A DNA stretch of 64,000 bases from a bacterium. GTDB lineage: Bacteria > Patescibacteriota > Gracilibacteria > BD1-5 > UBA6164. The stretch spans positions 310,001-374,000 of the forward strand of contig JAGXIW010000003.1 in NCBI GenBank assembly GCA_024635475.1. The letters run 5' to 3'. Position numbers and translations under genes: made by a program. Below the pieces are notes generated by a model. That model searched no databases, had not been told where the DNA came from, and saw only the letters and a program-made list of their open reading frames with translations. Every line of letters starts with the position of its first letter. Positions within the stretch are counted from its first letter, which is position 1. Positions 18,825 through 30,235 of the stretch are shown piece after piece.

Positions 18825-19040
18825 TTATTTTTTTCTTTTAAATAAAATTATTACTTTTACTACACTTTTTCAAAATAAATGATAAGAAAATCATAAAAAT
18901 TTTTTAAAAAGATTAAATCCTTTTCTTCAAAGAGATGTCTTAGTTACTCAAAAAATAGATGCTAAAGCTCATCAAATAATAAGTCATGTTATTATTTTAT
19001 CAACTTTTGTTATAGATATATTAACTTTTTTTCTGAACAT
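18825..19040 (-). CDS. Small single-pass membrane protein
   Basis: 71 codons: a basic N-terminus, one glycine-rich hydrophobic segment (LIIGGALASIFGV, residues ~20-34), then a basic tail that may hold a second amphipathic or membrane segment. Several of its glycines are TGA, so standard-code gene callers would miss it. It ends 11 bases before the next gene in the cluster. Function unknown. Confidence 0.6.
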
Positions 19041-19058
19041 ATTTTTTAATTAATTATT

Positions 19059-19481
19059 TTAGCATTCAATTTTATTTATCTTAATTGTTTTTGAATCGAG
19101 TTCTATTCTAGGGATATTCACAATTAATAAATTATTTTCCATTATAGCTTTTATATTATCAAAATCCATATTTTCTGGTAAAATAATATTTCTATTAAAA
19201 TCTCACCAAAAACATTCACTGTTTCTTATAATATTTCACTCGTAATAGTTTAGTGGCTTTTCTCTATTTCAAGAAATAGTTAATACATTTTTATTTACAG
19301 ATATATCTATATTTTGTAACTTAACTCAAGCAATAGGAGCTATTATGATTATAGAATCTTTTTTTTCAATTATATCAAGAGATATTTGTCATACATCATC
19401 TTTATTTTCAAGTATTTCTTTGTTTAGAGTTTCCATTTCATCATCCTCATCTCATCATGTTACTCAAAAAAGTTTAAACAT
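19059..19481 (-). CDS. Small heat-shock protein, Hsp20/alpha-crystallin family
   Basis: 140 codons. After an acidic N-terminal ~30 residues comes an alpha-crystallin domain: the start DIIEKKDSIIIIAPIAGVK, the core NVLTISGNR, the FW.DFNRNIILPENMD strand and LLIVNIPR, which is the conserved A-x-x-x-n-G-v-L position in altered form. Such proteins hold unfolding proteins in oligomers without ATP. First gene of the minus-strand cluster that runs to pyrF. Confidence 0.85.
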
Positions 19482-19619
19482 AAAAATACGACTAAATTGA
19501 TAAATTTAATAAAACGATTAATAATTCTTCGATTTACCGAATTTATTATATTAATTTTTGTAAAATTACAAATAAAATGATAAAATATATAAAACAACTA
19601 ATGCATAATAATATTGACA

Positions 19620-20732
19620 ATGAATTTCTTGCAAATAAAAATCAAATTAAGAAAAATTTTTAAAATGTGAGGTAAGAGATTGAGTATAAAAGAAAAAATA
19701 GATTTTCTTGATCAATTAGGGACTTTAATTGTTTCAGGAATTCCTATAACTAACTCTCTAAAAATTATTTCTTATCAAACAGAAAAAAAGAACTTAAAAA
19801 GTATCATAGAAACTATTTTGGATGATATCAACAAATGATTACCTTTGAAAGAAAGTTTTTCAAAATTTCCAAATATTTTCAAAATTTTTGACTTGTCTAT
19901 AATTGAAATGTGAGAATTAACTTGAAAAGTATGAGATTCTATTGAAATTATTAGAGTTAAAGAAGAAAAAACAAAAGAAATTAAATCAAAAATCATAGGT
20001 GCATTTGTTTATCCTATTATAATTATTGGATTATCAGTTATTATGATTACTATTTTTATTTTATTTGTTATCCCCAAGATAACAGATATGTATAAAGATG
20101 CAAAAGTTAATCTTCCAAAATTAACAAAATTTGTAATAGATTTATCAGATTTTTTACAGGCAAACATATTTTATATTTGTATTTCCATGGTTTGAGTTAT
20201 TTGGTGTTTTTATATATTTAAAACAAATAAAAAAACCAAAATATATTTTGATAGATATGTTTTAAATCTACCCATTTTTTGAAAATTGATGAGAAAAAAG
20301 ATTTTAGCTATGTTTACTTCATCTCTTTGAACTTTATTAAAAAACGGTGTAATTATAAATAAATCACTTGAAATAAGTTCTTGAGTAGTAGCTAATGATT
20401 ATTATAAAAAAGAGATAGACAAAATAACGGCTTGAATTTCTGCCTGAGAAGAATTTTCCAAAATGCTTGGAATTGAAAATATAAAAACAAGTACAAAAAA
20501 TAATATATTTCCGATTGAATTAGCTTCAATTGTAAAAATATGAGAACAAACCTGAAAATTACCTGAATTATTATTAAAAATTTCTGATAAATATAACAAA
20601 GAAATAGACATTGTAGTAAAAAATCTATCAACGGCTATTGAACCAATTGTAATAGTTGTTGTATGAGCTATAATAGGTACTCTGATTATGGCTATAATGT
20701 TACCATTTTTCAATATGGTTAATGTGATATAG
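19620..20732 (+). CDS. pilC: Type IV pilus/type II secretion inner-membrane platform protein
   Basis: 370 codons with the duplicated T2SF architecture. The first cytoplasmic half has FLDQLGTLIVSGIPITNSL and a transmembrane segment near residues 125-150. The second half has a repeated pattern (FTSSLGTLLKNGVIINKSL; IGEQTGKLPELL) and a final hydrophobic segment. PilC/GspF anchors the ATPase under the pilus. Two pilin-like genes are elsewhere in the window (26843 and 50321), but no PilB, PilT or PilD is seen. A nearby upstream ATG (19601) is in another frame and hits a stop. Confidence 0.88.
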
Positions 20733-20745
20733 AATAAAGAAAGAT

Positions 20746-20834
20746 GTCATTCTGAATGAAATGAAGAATCCCTTAAACATGATTTATCTAATTTTACAAT
20801 GCTAAAGGGATCCTTCGCTATTACTCAGGATGAC
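20746..20834. repeat. Palindromic element, family A, intergenic copy
   Basis: Starts GTCATTCTGAATGAA..GAAGAATCCCTT and ends AAGGGATCCTTC..CTCAGGATGAC, an imperfect ~89 bp palindrome. Related copies are at 43671, 48393 and 49132 and a half copy is at 25564. Confidence 0.85.
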
Positions 20835-20936
20835 AAAGAATGTGGGATTAAAAACTCAAAAAAAATCTAAATAATTAGTTTTATAATGCTGTACACAAAT
20901 TTGCTATACCATCAATCTGGAGAATCAAAAAATAAC

Positions 20937-20964
20937 TTGATAAAATATTCATAATTAGTATTAT
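20937..20964 (+). promoter_or_regulatory. Promoter of the hybrid histidine kinase
   Basis: TTGATA (20937-20942), a 16-base spacer and TATTAT (20959-20964), about 90 bases before the start codon. This and the repeat at 20746 are what the 322-base gap 20733-21054 holds. Confidence 0.5.
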
Positions 20965-21013
20965 CTTAATAATCATACAAAATACTAATAATTATAAAAA
21001 CAAAAAATATATT

Positions 21014-21035
21014 AAAAAATAGGTCCCTATTTTTT
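21014..21035. promoter_or_regulatory. Perfect dyad before the kinase gene
   Basis: AAAAAATAGG and CCTATTTTTT separated by TC. The two-base centre is short for a hairpin, so an operator is as likely as a terminator. It sits 19 bases before the start codon. Confidence 0.4.
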
Positions 21036-21054
21036 ATATCATAATATTTCATAT

Positions 21055-23268
21055 ATGGGTGAATCAAATAATTCTGGTGATCCTAATCATTTTCCAGTTA
21101 TTTCAGTTGGTACACCTGAGGACTCAGAAAAAAAAGTAGATGAAGGAGATGAATTTACTTGAAAAATTCGTGATATTATGGATATAACTAAAACTTCACA
21201 GGTTTTGTTAGATATTATTAATGGCACGACAGATGCTATTTTTACGAAGGATTTAAATTGAAAATATACATTTGTAAATAAAGTAGTTGCAGAAATAATA
21301 GGAAAACCTATAGATGAAATAATTGGAAAAGATGATACTGAACTTTTTTCTGAGTTAAGTGCTATATCTATTATAAATCAAGATCATGCAGTACTGGAAT
21401 GCAGAAAAACAAATACAAGTGAAGTTGTAATTCAAACTGCTGATTGAGAGAAAAAAATATTTCTAGCAACAAATGGACCATTATGTGATTTTAATGGTAA
21501 TCAAATAGGTTTATTTGGGATTTCTAGAGATATTACAAATCGTAAGAAATCTGAAATAGAATTAAAATGAGTTAATAGAACTTTAAAAATGATCACTGAG
21601 TGTAATAAAATTTTATTACATAGTGAAACAGAACAAGATTTATTAGATTCTATTTGTTCTGTAATTATAAAAAATGGGTGATATTATATGACTTGGATTG
21701 GCTATATATGAGCGAATTGAGAAAAAGTTGTAAATCCTGTTGCTAGTGCTGGATTTGAGGATGGATACTTAGATATCTTTAATATTTCATGGGATGAAAA
21801 TAAGGAAACAGGATGTGGTCCAACATGAAAAGCAATTAGAGAAAACAGATCTGTTTATATAAAAGATGCTTTTACTGATCCAAGTTTTATTCCGTGGAAA
21901 GAAGATGCAATTAAAAAATGATATCGTTCTACTATTTCAATTCCTTTGTCTGTTAATAATAATATAATAGGAGCTTTATCTATATATTCTAGTGAAATAG
22001 GATTGTTTAATGATGAAGAAGTAAAACTTTTAGAGGATTTATCTATTAATATTTCCAGGTGTATATGTTCTATTAGAAACAAAGAAGAAAATAAAAAAAC
22101 ATCAAAATTATTAAAGGAAAGTGAGGAACAACTTCAGATAAGACAAAGAATGGATTCTTTAGGGACTTTGGCTGGTGGGATAGGGCATGATTTTAATAAT
22201 CTATTAACATGAATTATGGGGTATCTAGATTTGCTTAATAGGGATTCAAATCTTTCTGATATACATAAAGAATATGTTAAAAATTCTTTATTATCAAGTC
22301 GCCGTGCAGCTGATCTTATAAAACAACTTCAAAATTTATCAAAAAATGCTATTTCAGAAAAAACCAGTATTGATATTTATAATATAGCATCTGAAGTATT
22401 TTGATTATTGGATAAGACAACTGATAAAATTATTAATTTTAAAGAAGGCGAATTTTACATATTATGAAATGCATCAGAACTTCACCAAGTTTTATTAAAT
22501 CTTGGAACAAATTCTTATAAAGCCATAGAAGAAAGAGGTATCGAAGAAAAAGATTATATTAAAATAGATGTTTGTAATTACAAAAGTAGTAATAATGATA
22601 GAACAGGACTTCCAGAGTGAGATTATATTCATATTTATTTTGAAGATAATGGAAAATGAATGTCAAATGAAGTATTAAAAAAAGCATTTGATCCATTATT
22701 TACAACAAGAACAAAAAGTTGACAAAGAGGTCAGGGATTAGGGTTAGCTATGGTTTATAATATTATTACAAAAAGACACAATTGACATATTCATATAGAT
22801 AGCAAAGATGGAGTTTGAACAACTATTCATATCTACCTACCAAAAGCAATGCCAGTTGAAAAAAAGACACAAAATGAAATAGTAGATGAAAGTGGTGGTA
22901 AGAAGACTATATTGGTATTAGAAGATGAAAAAATGATACAAGATTTTGTTAAAACCGTATTGGAAATGAATGGTTACAATGTAATTATTGCAGATGATGG
23001 AAAAGCAGGTTTAGATACTTATATCACAAATATAAATATTATTGATTTAGTAATATTAGATCTTACAATGCCAAAAATGTCGTGACAAGAAGTTCTAAAA
23101 AAAATGTTGGAAATAAAAAATAATGTTAAAGTAATTATTTCTTCGGGTCAAAATAGTGAAGATATAAGAGAATGAATATTATCAAAAGCAAAAGGATATG
23201 TAAATAAACCTTATAGAATAAATACTCTTACTTGAGTTGTAAGAACAGTATTAAATAATAAAGATTAA
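21055..23268 (+). CDS. Cytoplasmic hybrid histidine kinase: PAS-GAF-HisKA-HATPase-REC
   Basis: 737 codons with no membrane segment. Order: PAS sensor (~50-165, with TKDLNGKYTFVNK), GAF domain (~180-340), the dimerisation helix with HDFNN (phospho-His378), ATP-binding motifs DNGKGMS and GQGLGLAMVYN, and a receiver domain with phospho-Asp669 in LVILDLTMPKMSG. The kinase should autophosphorylate and pass phosphate to its own receiver. No DNA-binding output or partner regulator is adjacent, so its target is unknown. The tight H-box GGIGHDFNN is of the NtrB/PAS-kinase type. Confidence 0.92.
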
Positions 23269-23350
23269 ATAAAACTCAACTAAAACTTTACAATTATCAT
23301 AAATTTTATAAAATATAATTTATTATTTTACTCGCATAATAGATTGTATA

Positions 23351-24700
23351 ATGAAATTATTTAATAATTTTCTAAAAATATTTTTTGTTTTCTTTATTTT
23401 TTTGTTACCTTTTCATGCTTTACTAATTACTACTTTAAAATGTAGATTTTGAATAGATACAAATTTAATCAGATTTTGGAAAGAGATATTTGTCATAATA
23501 TTATTACTTATAACTTTTGTAGATTTACACCTCAAAAAGAAGAAGATAAGTGAATTGTTAAAATGAAATTATTTAGTTTGACTAACGATAACATTTATAA
23601 TAAGTTCTCTATTTTTTATAGGTTTTCCATATTTAGAATTCAAAGTTTCAAATTTTTTATGATTTAAATATGATGTTTTTTTCTTGTTTTGTATGATTAT
23701 TTGAATTTATCTTAATTTTATTAAGGATAATTTTAAATTAATGCTTTATACTATTTTTATTGCATGATTTACATCTTTGGTAATTTTCTTACCATGGTAT
23801 CTTTCTTGAGATATATCTTCTGTTAGCGATATATTTTGATATTCAAATAAAGTATCTACTTATAGTGCAAATTCTTGTATAAGCTTTGCTCAAAATGTAA
23901 ATTGACAGCATAGATTTCAATGAACTTTTGGTTGACCAATTACTTTTTCTATATTTTTAGTTGTTTTTTATATTATCTATATTTGATTTATACTTAAAAA
24001 AGAAATAAAAAATAATTATATTAAACTTCTATTTATTGTTATCCCTTCACTTTTTGTTTTACCTTCTATATTTTTTTCTTATAGCAAGACTTCTATATTA
24101 GGACTTATTTTTTGAGCTAGTATTTTTGCTTATTTAAGTGCAAAATTTGTGTTTAAAAAGTCATTGAAAAAGTGACAAATGTATTATATTTATTGATTTT
24201 TACTTTTTTGTTTGATTTGACTTGTGGTTGCAAAAAGAGATTTATTTTTACATCCTGAAGCTATACTTAATAGATTTGAAAATCTTATTAGATCTCTAGA
24301 AATGTTTAGATATAATCCTATATGATATGGTTTATGAATAGCAGGACCAGCTAGCCAAATATGAAGAAGTATAGAGTCTTTATGAAATTGGCAAATTATG
24401 GCTCAAAGCACCTCAGCTATAGCTGTATTTTTACCTGAAAATTGGTATGTACAAATCTTGCTCGAACAGTGAATTTTTGGTTTTTCTATATTTGTTTCAT
24501 TATTTCTAATTATTTGATTTACTTTGTTTAAAATAGTTAAAAATAAAAAAGATTATTTTAGTATAGGTATATTTTCTTCTTTTGTAAGTATCTGTTTTAT
24601 GGCATTGTTTTGTCATGCTTTTGAAGATGCAGGAACAGTTTATCCTCTTTTTATGATCTATGGGGCATATATTGTTCAAAGTATAAAAATTAATGATTAG
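23351..24700 (+). CDS. O-antigen ligase/polymerase-like membrane protein
   Basis: 449 codons, with about ten or more hydrophobic segments throughout. A large loop near the C-terminus (residues ~310-380) has the Wzy/WaaL pattern NPIGYGLGIAGPAS..ENWYVQILLEQGIFGF. These proteins join sugar repeat units or ligate glycans to a carrier at the outer face of the membrane. It is first in a tight run with two further membrane-protein genes (3-base and 2-base gaps), pointing to a surface glycan operon. Confidence 0.8.
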
Positions 24701-24703
24701 TAA

Positions 24704-24958
24704 ATGAAAAACTCAAAAATATTTGATTCAATTACTCAATTTGCTTTACCTTGATTTACTCTGTGAGCTCAAGTAGTTTTTGCTATGAAATATCCTCAAT
24801 ATGGATTAATATTAAATTTAATGGCACAACCTTTTTGGTTATATGCATCTTGGAAATCTTATAAAGAGGCTGGTCAAACAGGTATATTAGTTAACACTAT
24901 AGCTTTTACTATAATAACAATTTTTTGAATAATTAATTATTGGTTTCTTACAAAGTAA
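24704..24958 (+). CDS. Small multi-pass membrane protein
   Basis: 84 codons: three hydrophobic segments (roughly 8-25, 30-46 and 60-80) joined by short loops. The size and the YPQYG..WLYASWKSYK stretch loosely recall SemiSWEET/PQ-loop half transporters, but this is not a firm assignment. It is sandwiched between the polymerase-like gene and a glycosyltransferase-like gene with almost no spacing, so it is co-expressed with them. Confidence 0.65.
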
Positions 24959-24960
24959 AA

Positions 24961-26805
24961 ATGAAAAAGTTTTTTGAAAATAATATTTATTTAATCTCAA
25001 TCATAGCTGTATGAAGTCTCTTTCATATAGCCTTTTTTAGTGTAAATGAAATACTTAAAAATGCTGATTCATTTGCCTATTTGCAGATGAGTTTTTACTT
25101 TAAAAATTTGAGTTTAGAGTGATTTTGAACTTGATGGTTTTGATTTTTGTATAGTTGATTGATTGCTATTTTTGATGCTGGTACTTTTTGGTTAAATGAA
25201 TATTATATTGTATTGTATTTAAATATAATTTTATTCTGAGTATCTGCAGTATTGCTTTATAAAATTGGAAAGTTTTATCTAGGAAAAAAATATAATTTAC
25301 TATTGGTAGTTTTATTTTACTTATCTTCTATTTTACTCCATTTTAATATTTGAATTTTATCGGAAAATATTTATATTCCTTTATTTTTGGGATTAGTTTT
25401 ATTTTTGATGAACAAAGTACAGGAAAAAGAAAAAAATAAATTAATAAACTATCATTGCGAGTGCAACGAAGCAATCCAGGAAATATGAATTATTGTAGAA
25501 ACTGGATTGCTTCGTACCTCGCAATGACAACACAGTAAGATGTATAAAATTTCTAAAAAACAAAGTTTAATGGATTCTTCATTTCATTCAGAATGACAAA
25601 AAGTCAGCAATTTATTCATTATCTCTTTATTTTTAGCTTTACTTTATTTTACTAGAGCTGAAGCCTTTATTTATGTTGGAAGTATTTTTATTGTGTTATT
25701 TTTTAATTCTATTAATTTTAAGATAATAAAATTTAATAATCTTGTTGATTTTTTAAAGAAATCTTTTTTAGTTATTATCTTTTTCTTTTTACTTATTTCT
25801 CCATATTTATTACACTTACATTCTATAACTTGAGATTGGTGACTTACAAATAAATGAAGTTCAAACTTGAGGCAAGCTGAACTTAGGTGAAGTGAAAAAA
25901 TGGATGATGAGTGATTTGAACAAGCAGTTTGAGAATTAACAATTGATAATCATCATTTAAAGTCATGATTTGTAGGATGACTCAAATATGAGAAGTGAGA
26001 AGCAAAAGGATGATTAAAAGATTATTTACTTGCAAATCCTCAAGATACTATTTCGAGAATACTAAAAAATCAAATAAAACTTTATACGAAAAATTTGCCT
26101 GAAATGATTATCGGAGATGCCATAAAACTTTATCAAAAAAGCTATTTATTTTTACCAATTTTATTAATTCCTTTGTTTTTAGTTGTATTTGGAATGTATA
26201 AAATGTTCGTTAAGAGAGAATATGATTTTTTAATTATTTTCTTTTCATTTTTCTCTATTGCATCATTATTTTTTACATTGTTTTTTGTATTAAATAGGTA
26301 TTTTTTGGTATTTTTACCTCTATTCTTGGTTTTTATGGTTTATGGATTACAAGAAATAAAATTATCTAAAATAACTAAAATTATTATTACAAGTATTTTA
26401 ATTGGAATCTATATGGTTTGAAACTATGTTTATTATAATAATGTAAAATCAGAAGATGATAAATATGTTATAAAAAAAATTGCTTGAGAATATTTAAAGG
26501 AAACAGTAACTCCAAATTCTAAACTGACAACTCTTAGAATTATGGAAAGATTTCCAGTCGTAACTTATTATAGTGGTACAAAAGAAAGATGGATTACACC
26601 ATACACTGATAATTTAGAAAATCTCTTAGAATATGCTAGATTTAACAAAATTGATTATCTAGTTGTAGACACTTTAGATTTCAAAACTTATAGACCAAAA
26701 CTTGATTTTCTATTAAAAGATGATTTTGAAAATGAATCATTACACAAAATACAGACCCTTCAAGTTAATAATGAGAAAGTTATTTTGTATAAGTTTACTT
26801 TCTAG
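24961..26805 (+). CDS. Membrane glycosyltransferase-like protein (GT39/ArnT-like) with inserted repeat peptides
   Basis: 614 codons, many membrane segments. The first loop carries NADSFAYLQMSFYFK, an acidic loop after the first membrane helix as in lipid-linked sugar transferases (PMT/ArnT). A soluble C-terminal part (~500-614) has FPVVTYYSG and a WITPYTDN segment. The charged loop at residues ~163-213 is encoded by two palindromic elements (25451-25529 and 25564-25597) read in frame, giving TGLLRTSQGQ and DSSFHSEGQ. Inference: it moves a sugar from a polyprenyl carrier in the same pathway as the two upstream genes. Confidence 0.75.
25451..25529. repeat. Palindromic element, family B, inside a coding gene
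   Basis: ATCATTGCGAGTGCAACGAAG..AATCC with its complement GGATTGCTTCG..CTCGCAATGAC. The reading frame of the host gene stays open through it, using two TGA codons. Confidence 0.85.
25564..25597. repeat. Family A half element inside the same gene
   Basis: GTTTAATGGATTCTTC..TTCATTCAGAATGAC matches the right half of the family A palindrome and is read as DSSFHSEGQ. Confidence 0.75.
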
Positions 26806-26842
26806 TATAATAGGAGCGGTATTTATTATTTAATTTTATTTT

Positions 26843-27607
26843 ATGCAAAATTCTAAAAAGTGAATTGCTTGAACTACTTTTTTAGTAATGACCGTAATTT
26901 TATGAAGCATATGATTTATATCTTTACAAGGTTATAGTTCTGATGCTAGAAATAGTAAAAGGATAAGTGATATAAGTTCTATACAAAGTTCTTTGACTGT
27001 AAAAATTGCCAATTGAACAAATATTCTTTCTTTTGTTGATGAAAATAAAGATAATAAGATAGATTCAACAATTCTTTCAATATGATGAAAAACATCTATT
27101 ACTTCAGATTATTATAATGCATGATATGCAAACTATTCTGTATTATCTATGAGAGCTGGTGATTTTACAGATCCTACAAATCAATCACCTTATGTTGTAT
27201 GAGTAACTACTTTAGGTTGATGAAGATACCAAATAGTAGCAAATATGGAACAAGCTTCATGATCAAAAGTAGCAAGAGTTATTTGAACTTATGCAAACAG
27301 AGAAAAAAAAGAAGTTTTTTGTTCTAAAGGTGAAAATAATAATCAAGTAAGAATAAAAACAGCTTATATAAATATGTTTCACTTATATGATAATGTGATA
27401 ATAACAACAGATAAGTGAAACATAAATACAGAAGTAACAAGAGTATCAGCTGATGGATTAACTTTATGATTTAGAAATGAAGTTGTAAATCCAACAAAGA
27501 TATCACTATCCAATTCTGAATCTATTTGACTTATTGATAGAATGGATGGTGATTGAAAGTCTGGAGATAATTTTGTTATAGATTGATGATACAATCTACC
27601 TTATTAA
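26843..27607 (+). CDS. Pilin-like protein with a degenerate N-terminus
   Basis: 254 codons. The N-terminal helix (KKGIAGTTFLVMTVILGSIGF) has the form of a type IV pilin but lacks the FTLVE signature and the Glu at position 5. The body is clearly a paralogue of the canonical pilin at 50321: both have SDARNSKR after the helix, a PYV.G.TTL.GG.YQI block, SKVARVIG and a DGG..LPY C-terminus. Inference: a minor pilin or pseudopilin, perhaps tip-located, since minor pilins without Glu5 are known in related systems. It follows the glycan genes at a 37-base gap. Confidence 0.75.
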
Positions 27608-27631
27608 ATTTTTATTTTTTTAATTTTATTT

Positions 27632-29605
27632 ATGCTAAGAAAAATATTTAGTGCTTTAATTTTGGTTATATTTTTAACTAATTCTACTAGTTTAGCTTTT
27701 GCTGGGAATGGAATATCTGATAATAATTTAACAAAACAAATTATATTATCCAAATCTAAAATCAATAAACTTAAAAATGGTATAAAATACATAAGACAAT
27801 TAGGTAAAATAGATCAGTTTATAAATAGTCAAACTAGTTTAGAATTACTTGAAAAGATAAAAATAAAGCTAGAAACTAAAAAGGTTCAAGTTAAGTGAAA
27901 AGATGATTTAACTTATGAATTATTAAATTATATTGCTTTAGTTGTTGAAAAAAGAATTGTAGAGTTGGAAAATGTAGAAATCGTTGATATAATGAAAATA
28001 ATTGATAATCCTACTTTGACTAATGAAGAAATAAAAAAAGTAGAAGATGAAATTGTTAAGCTTCAAATTAACTTGCTTGATTCAAGTAAATCTTTTATAG
28101 ATACTTTATTAAGTAATTTGAAAAAATCAATTAATGTGGAAAAAACTTGAAATTTAAAATTAAATGTAGAATGAAGTGGTGCTATGATGATGTGAAATTG
28201 AAAATGAGAGCTTAGTATAACAAATATGAAATCAAAAGCATCTAATTTTGATTCAGAAATTGAAGCTCAAATAGATTTACTTGTTGAAGCTAGTGTTATG
28301 TGAGGACAAAAATTGAAAACACAATTTTCATCTTTTGTTAATTTTATAAGTAAAGATGGTAATATGTATTTATTGCTTCAAAAGCTTAATTATGAATGAC
28401 TTGATAGTATAGATTATTCTTGAAAAATGACTTCTGTACTAGAAAAATTAAAAGAATTGTGAGATAATAATCAGTATTTAAAAATCGAAGATAAACAGTC
28501 AGCTATGGTATTAAATATGATTAAGAATTTTGATATTAATTCTGTATATAGTGAAGCAAATAAAGTCCTTTTAAAACCTATGTTGAAACCATATAAAAAA
28601 GTATGAGATAAGTATTTACTTGCTCCAACTAAGGATTTTTGTAATACTATAAAATACATAAGTTATAAGATTAATAATTATTGAAGTTATAGTTGCAGTG
28701 ATGAAGAATATAAGAAAATGCTTAAGGAATCAGTTATTAGTGGAGATTTATATATAATAGTTGATGGAAATGATAAACATTTTTGAACTAAAGTAAAACA
28801 ATATTGAGTAGATTGATTTATGAAAATCTATTATAGTGATAAAAAAATAGAGCAATTTTTATTAAGCTCAAAAATTACTGCTTGAAAAGATAAATGAAAT
28901 AATGTTGAAATAACTTATATAAATTGAAAAAAAATGGATTTTATAGTTAATGGAATGAAATGAAAATATATTTTTTCTTTTAAATCTATGTTAAAAAATA
29001 ATAATAGTTTTGAAAAAATAGATTTAATTCGGAGTTCAATAGATGATAAAGATAATTGATTATATTGAGATTTTAAACTAGAAAATAATAAATTTAAAGG
29101 TGGTTTAAATATTGATGTTGAAAATTGACCAAAATTGATATCTAATATTTCTTGAGAGTTAAATAATTTAAATGATTTATCATTATTAAGTTTTGGTATA
29201 AAAATATCTGATGATGTTATAAATTTTGATTTAGATTATTTATTAAAAAATGAAATCATAACTTGAACAATAAATTGAAAGATGAATGGTCAAGAGGGAT
29301 TCAAAGTTTTATCTAATTGAAAATACAAAAAAGAATATTTTGAATTGAATAATGTAATTAATGTAATAGATGTTGATAATTTATGAAATATAAATTGAAA
29401 CTTAAATACTAAATTTACATGAACTTTAGAAAACAATACATTTGATTTATATATAGATGCAGATTCTAGATACGGAATTATAAAAATAAACCTGACTACT
29501 GATTCAAAAGTAGAATACAAAGATGGTATAAAAATAGAAGCTCCAAAAAGCTACAAAACTTTAGAAGATTTGATGGGTGATACTAATGAATTTTTCAATG
29601 AATAA
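27632..29605 (+). CDS. Large secreted protein of unknown function
   Basis: 657 codons. Signal peptide at 1-24 (LAFAG at the cleavage region). An N-terminal helical, charged part (~30-180) is followed by a long region of alternating strand-like segments with many Asn, Lys and Gly and repeated 'sNgK.k' hairpin turns. No transmembrane anchor at the C-terminus. It starts 24 bases after the pilin-like gene and ends at a strong terminator, so it probably shares a transcript with it. No family recognised. Confidence 0.8.
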
Positions 29606-29623
29606 AAAAGTATAGATTTATTA

Positions 29624-29660
29624 AAAGCCATCTTTAACTTATTAAAGATGGCTTTTTTTT
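29624..29660 (+). terminator. Rho-independent terminator
   Basis: AAAGCCATCTTTAA pairs with TTAAAGATGGCTTT, then a T run, 18 bases after the stop. Confidence 0.9.
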
Positions 29661-29780
29661 ATAATAACTTTTCAAATATTTGTAATTTTAATTTTCACCT
29701 TTTGACAAATATAAAAAAACTTGCAAAATATAAAAAAGTAGTATAATGAAAATTATATTACTTTTTTAATTTTAAAAATT

Positions 29781-30170
29781 ATGAAAAAAATTATAATTAG
29801 TGTTTTAATTATATTATTGAGTTTAATTAGTTTTACTGATAGTTTTGCAGATTCAGCTACAAATTTATATCCATCTATGGCTAAAAAACCAGATAATTCT
29901 ATGTATAAACTTTATAAACAAGCTATTTTGACAAGACATCAGATACAAGTTGATTACAAGGATTGAGTAAAGATGAATAAAGATATAGAAAATTTTTTTA
30001 TTAGTTTGTATTTTAAAACAGATAGGACAGTTAGACTTAGAAAATTAGAAAAGAAAACAAGTGATTTGATAAAAAATTATGATAATAAGATATTAAATAT
30101 GAAACAGAAAAAAGTATTAAATCTTATAAAAAATCTTTATTATAGATCAGTTATTGAACTTAATAAATAG
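29781..30170 (+). CDS. Small secreted protein of unknown function
   Basis: 129 codons with a signal peptide (MKKIII.. to SFADS, about residue 24). The mature part is helical and very basic, with a YKLYKQA stretch and many Lys/Arg. Only one TGA codon (after YKD) breaks it under the standard code. It stands alone between two strong terminators. Function not recognised. Confidence 0.75.
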
Positions 30171-30186
30171 TTATTATTTAAAAAAA

Positions 30187-30226
30187 TCAAGAGCCTTATA
30201 CTTTTATAAGTATAAGGCTCTTTTTG
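30187..30226. terminator. Bidirectional terminator between convergent genes
   Basis: AAGAGCCTTATACTT pairs perfectly with AAGTATAAGGCTCTT around a TTAT loop, flanked by A and T runs; it lies between a plus gene and the adenylate cyclase on the minus strand. Confidence 0.9.
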
Positions 30227-30235
30227 GTTATTATT

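Noticed and set aside
20746-20834. Insertion sequence
   Set aside because: No transposase is in or beside the palindromic elements; they are non-coding and ~80-90 bp, so MITE- or RPE-like at most.
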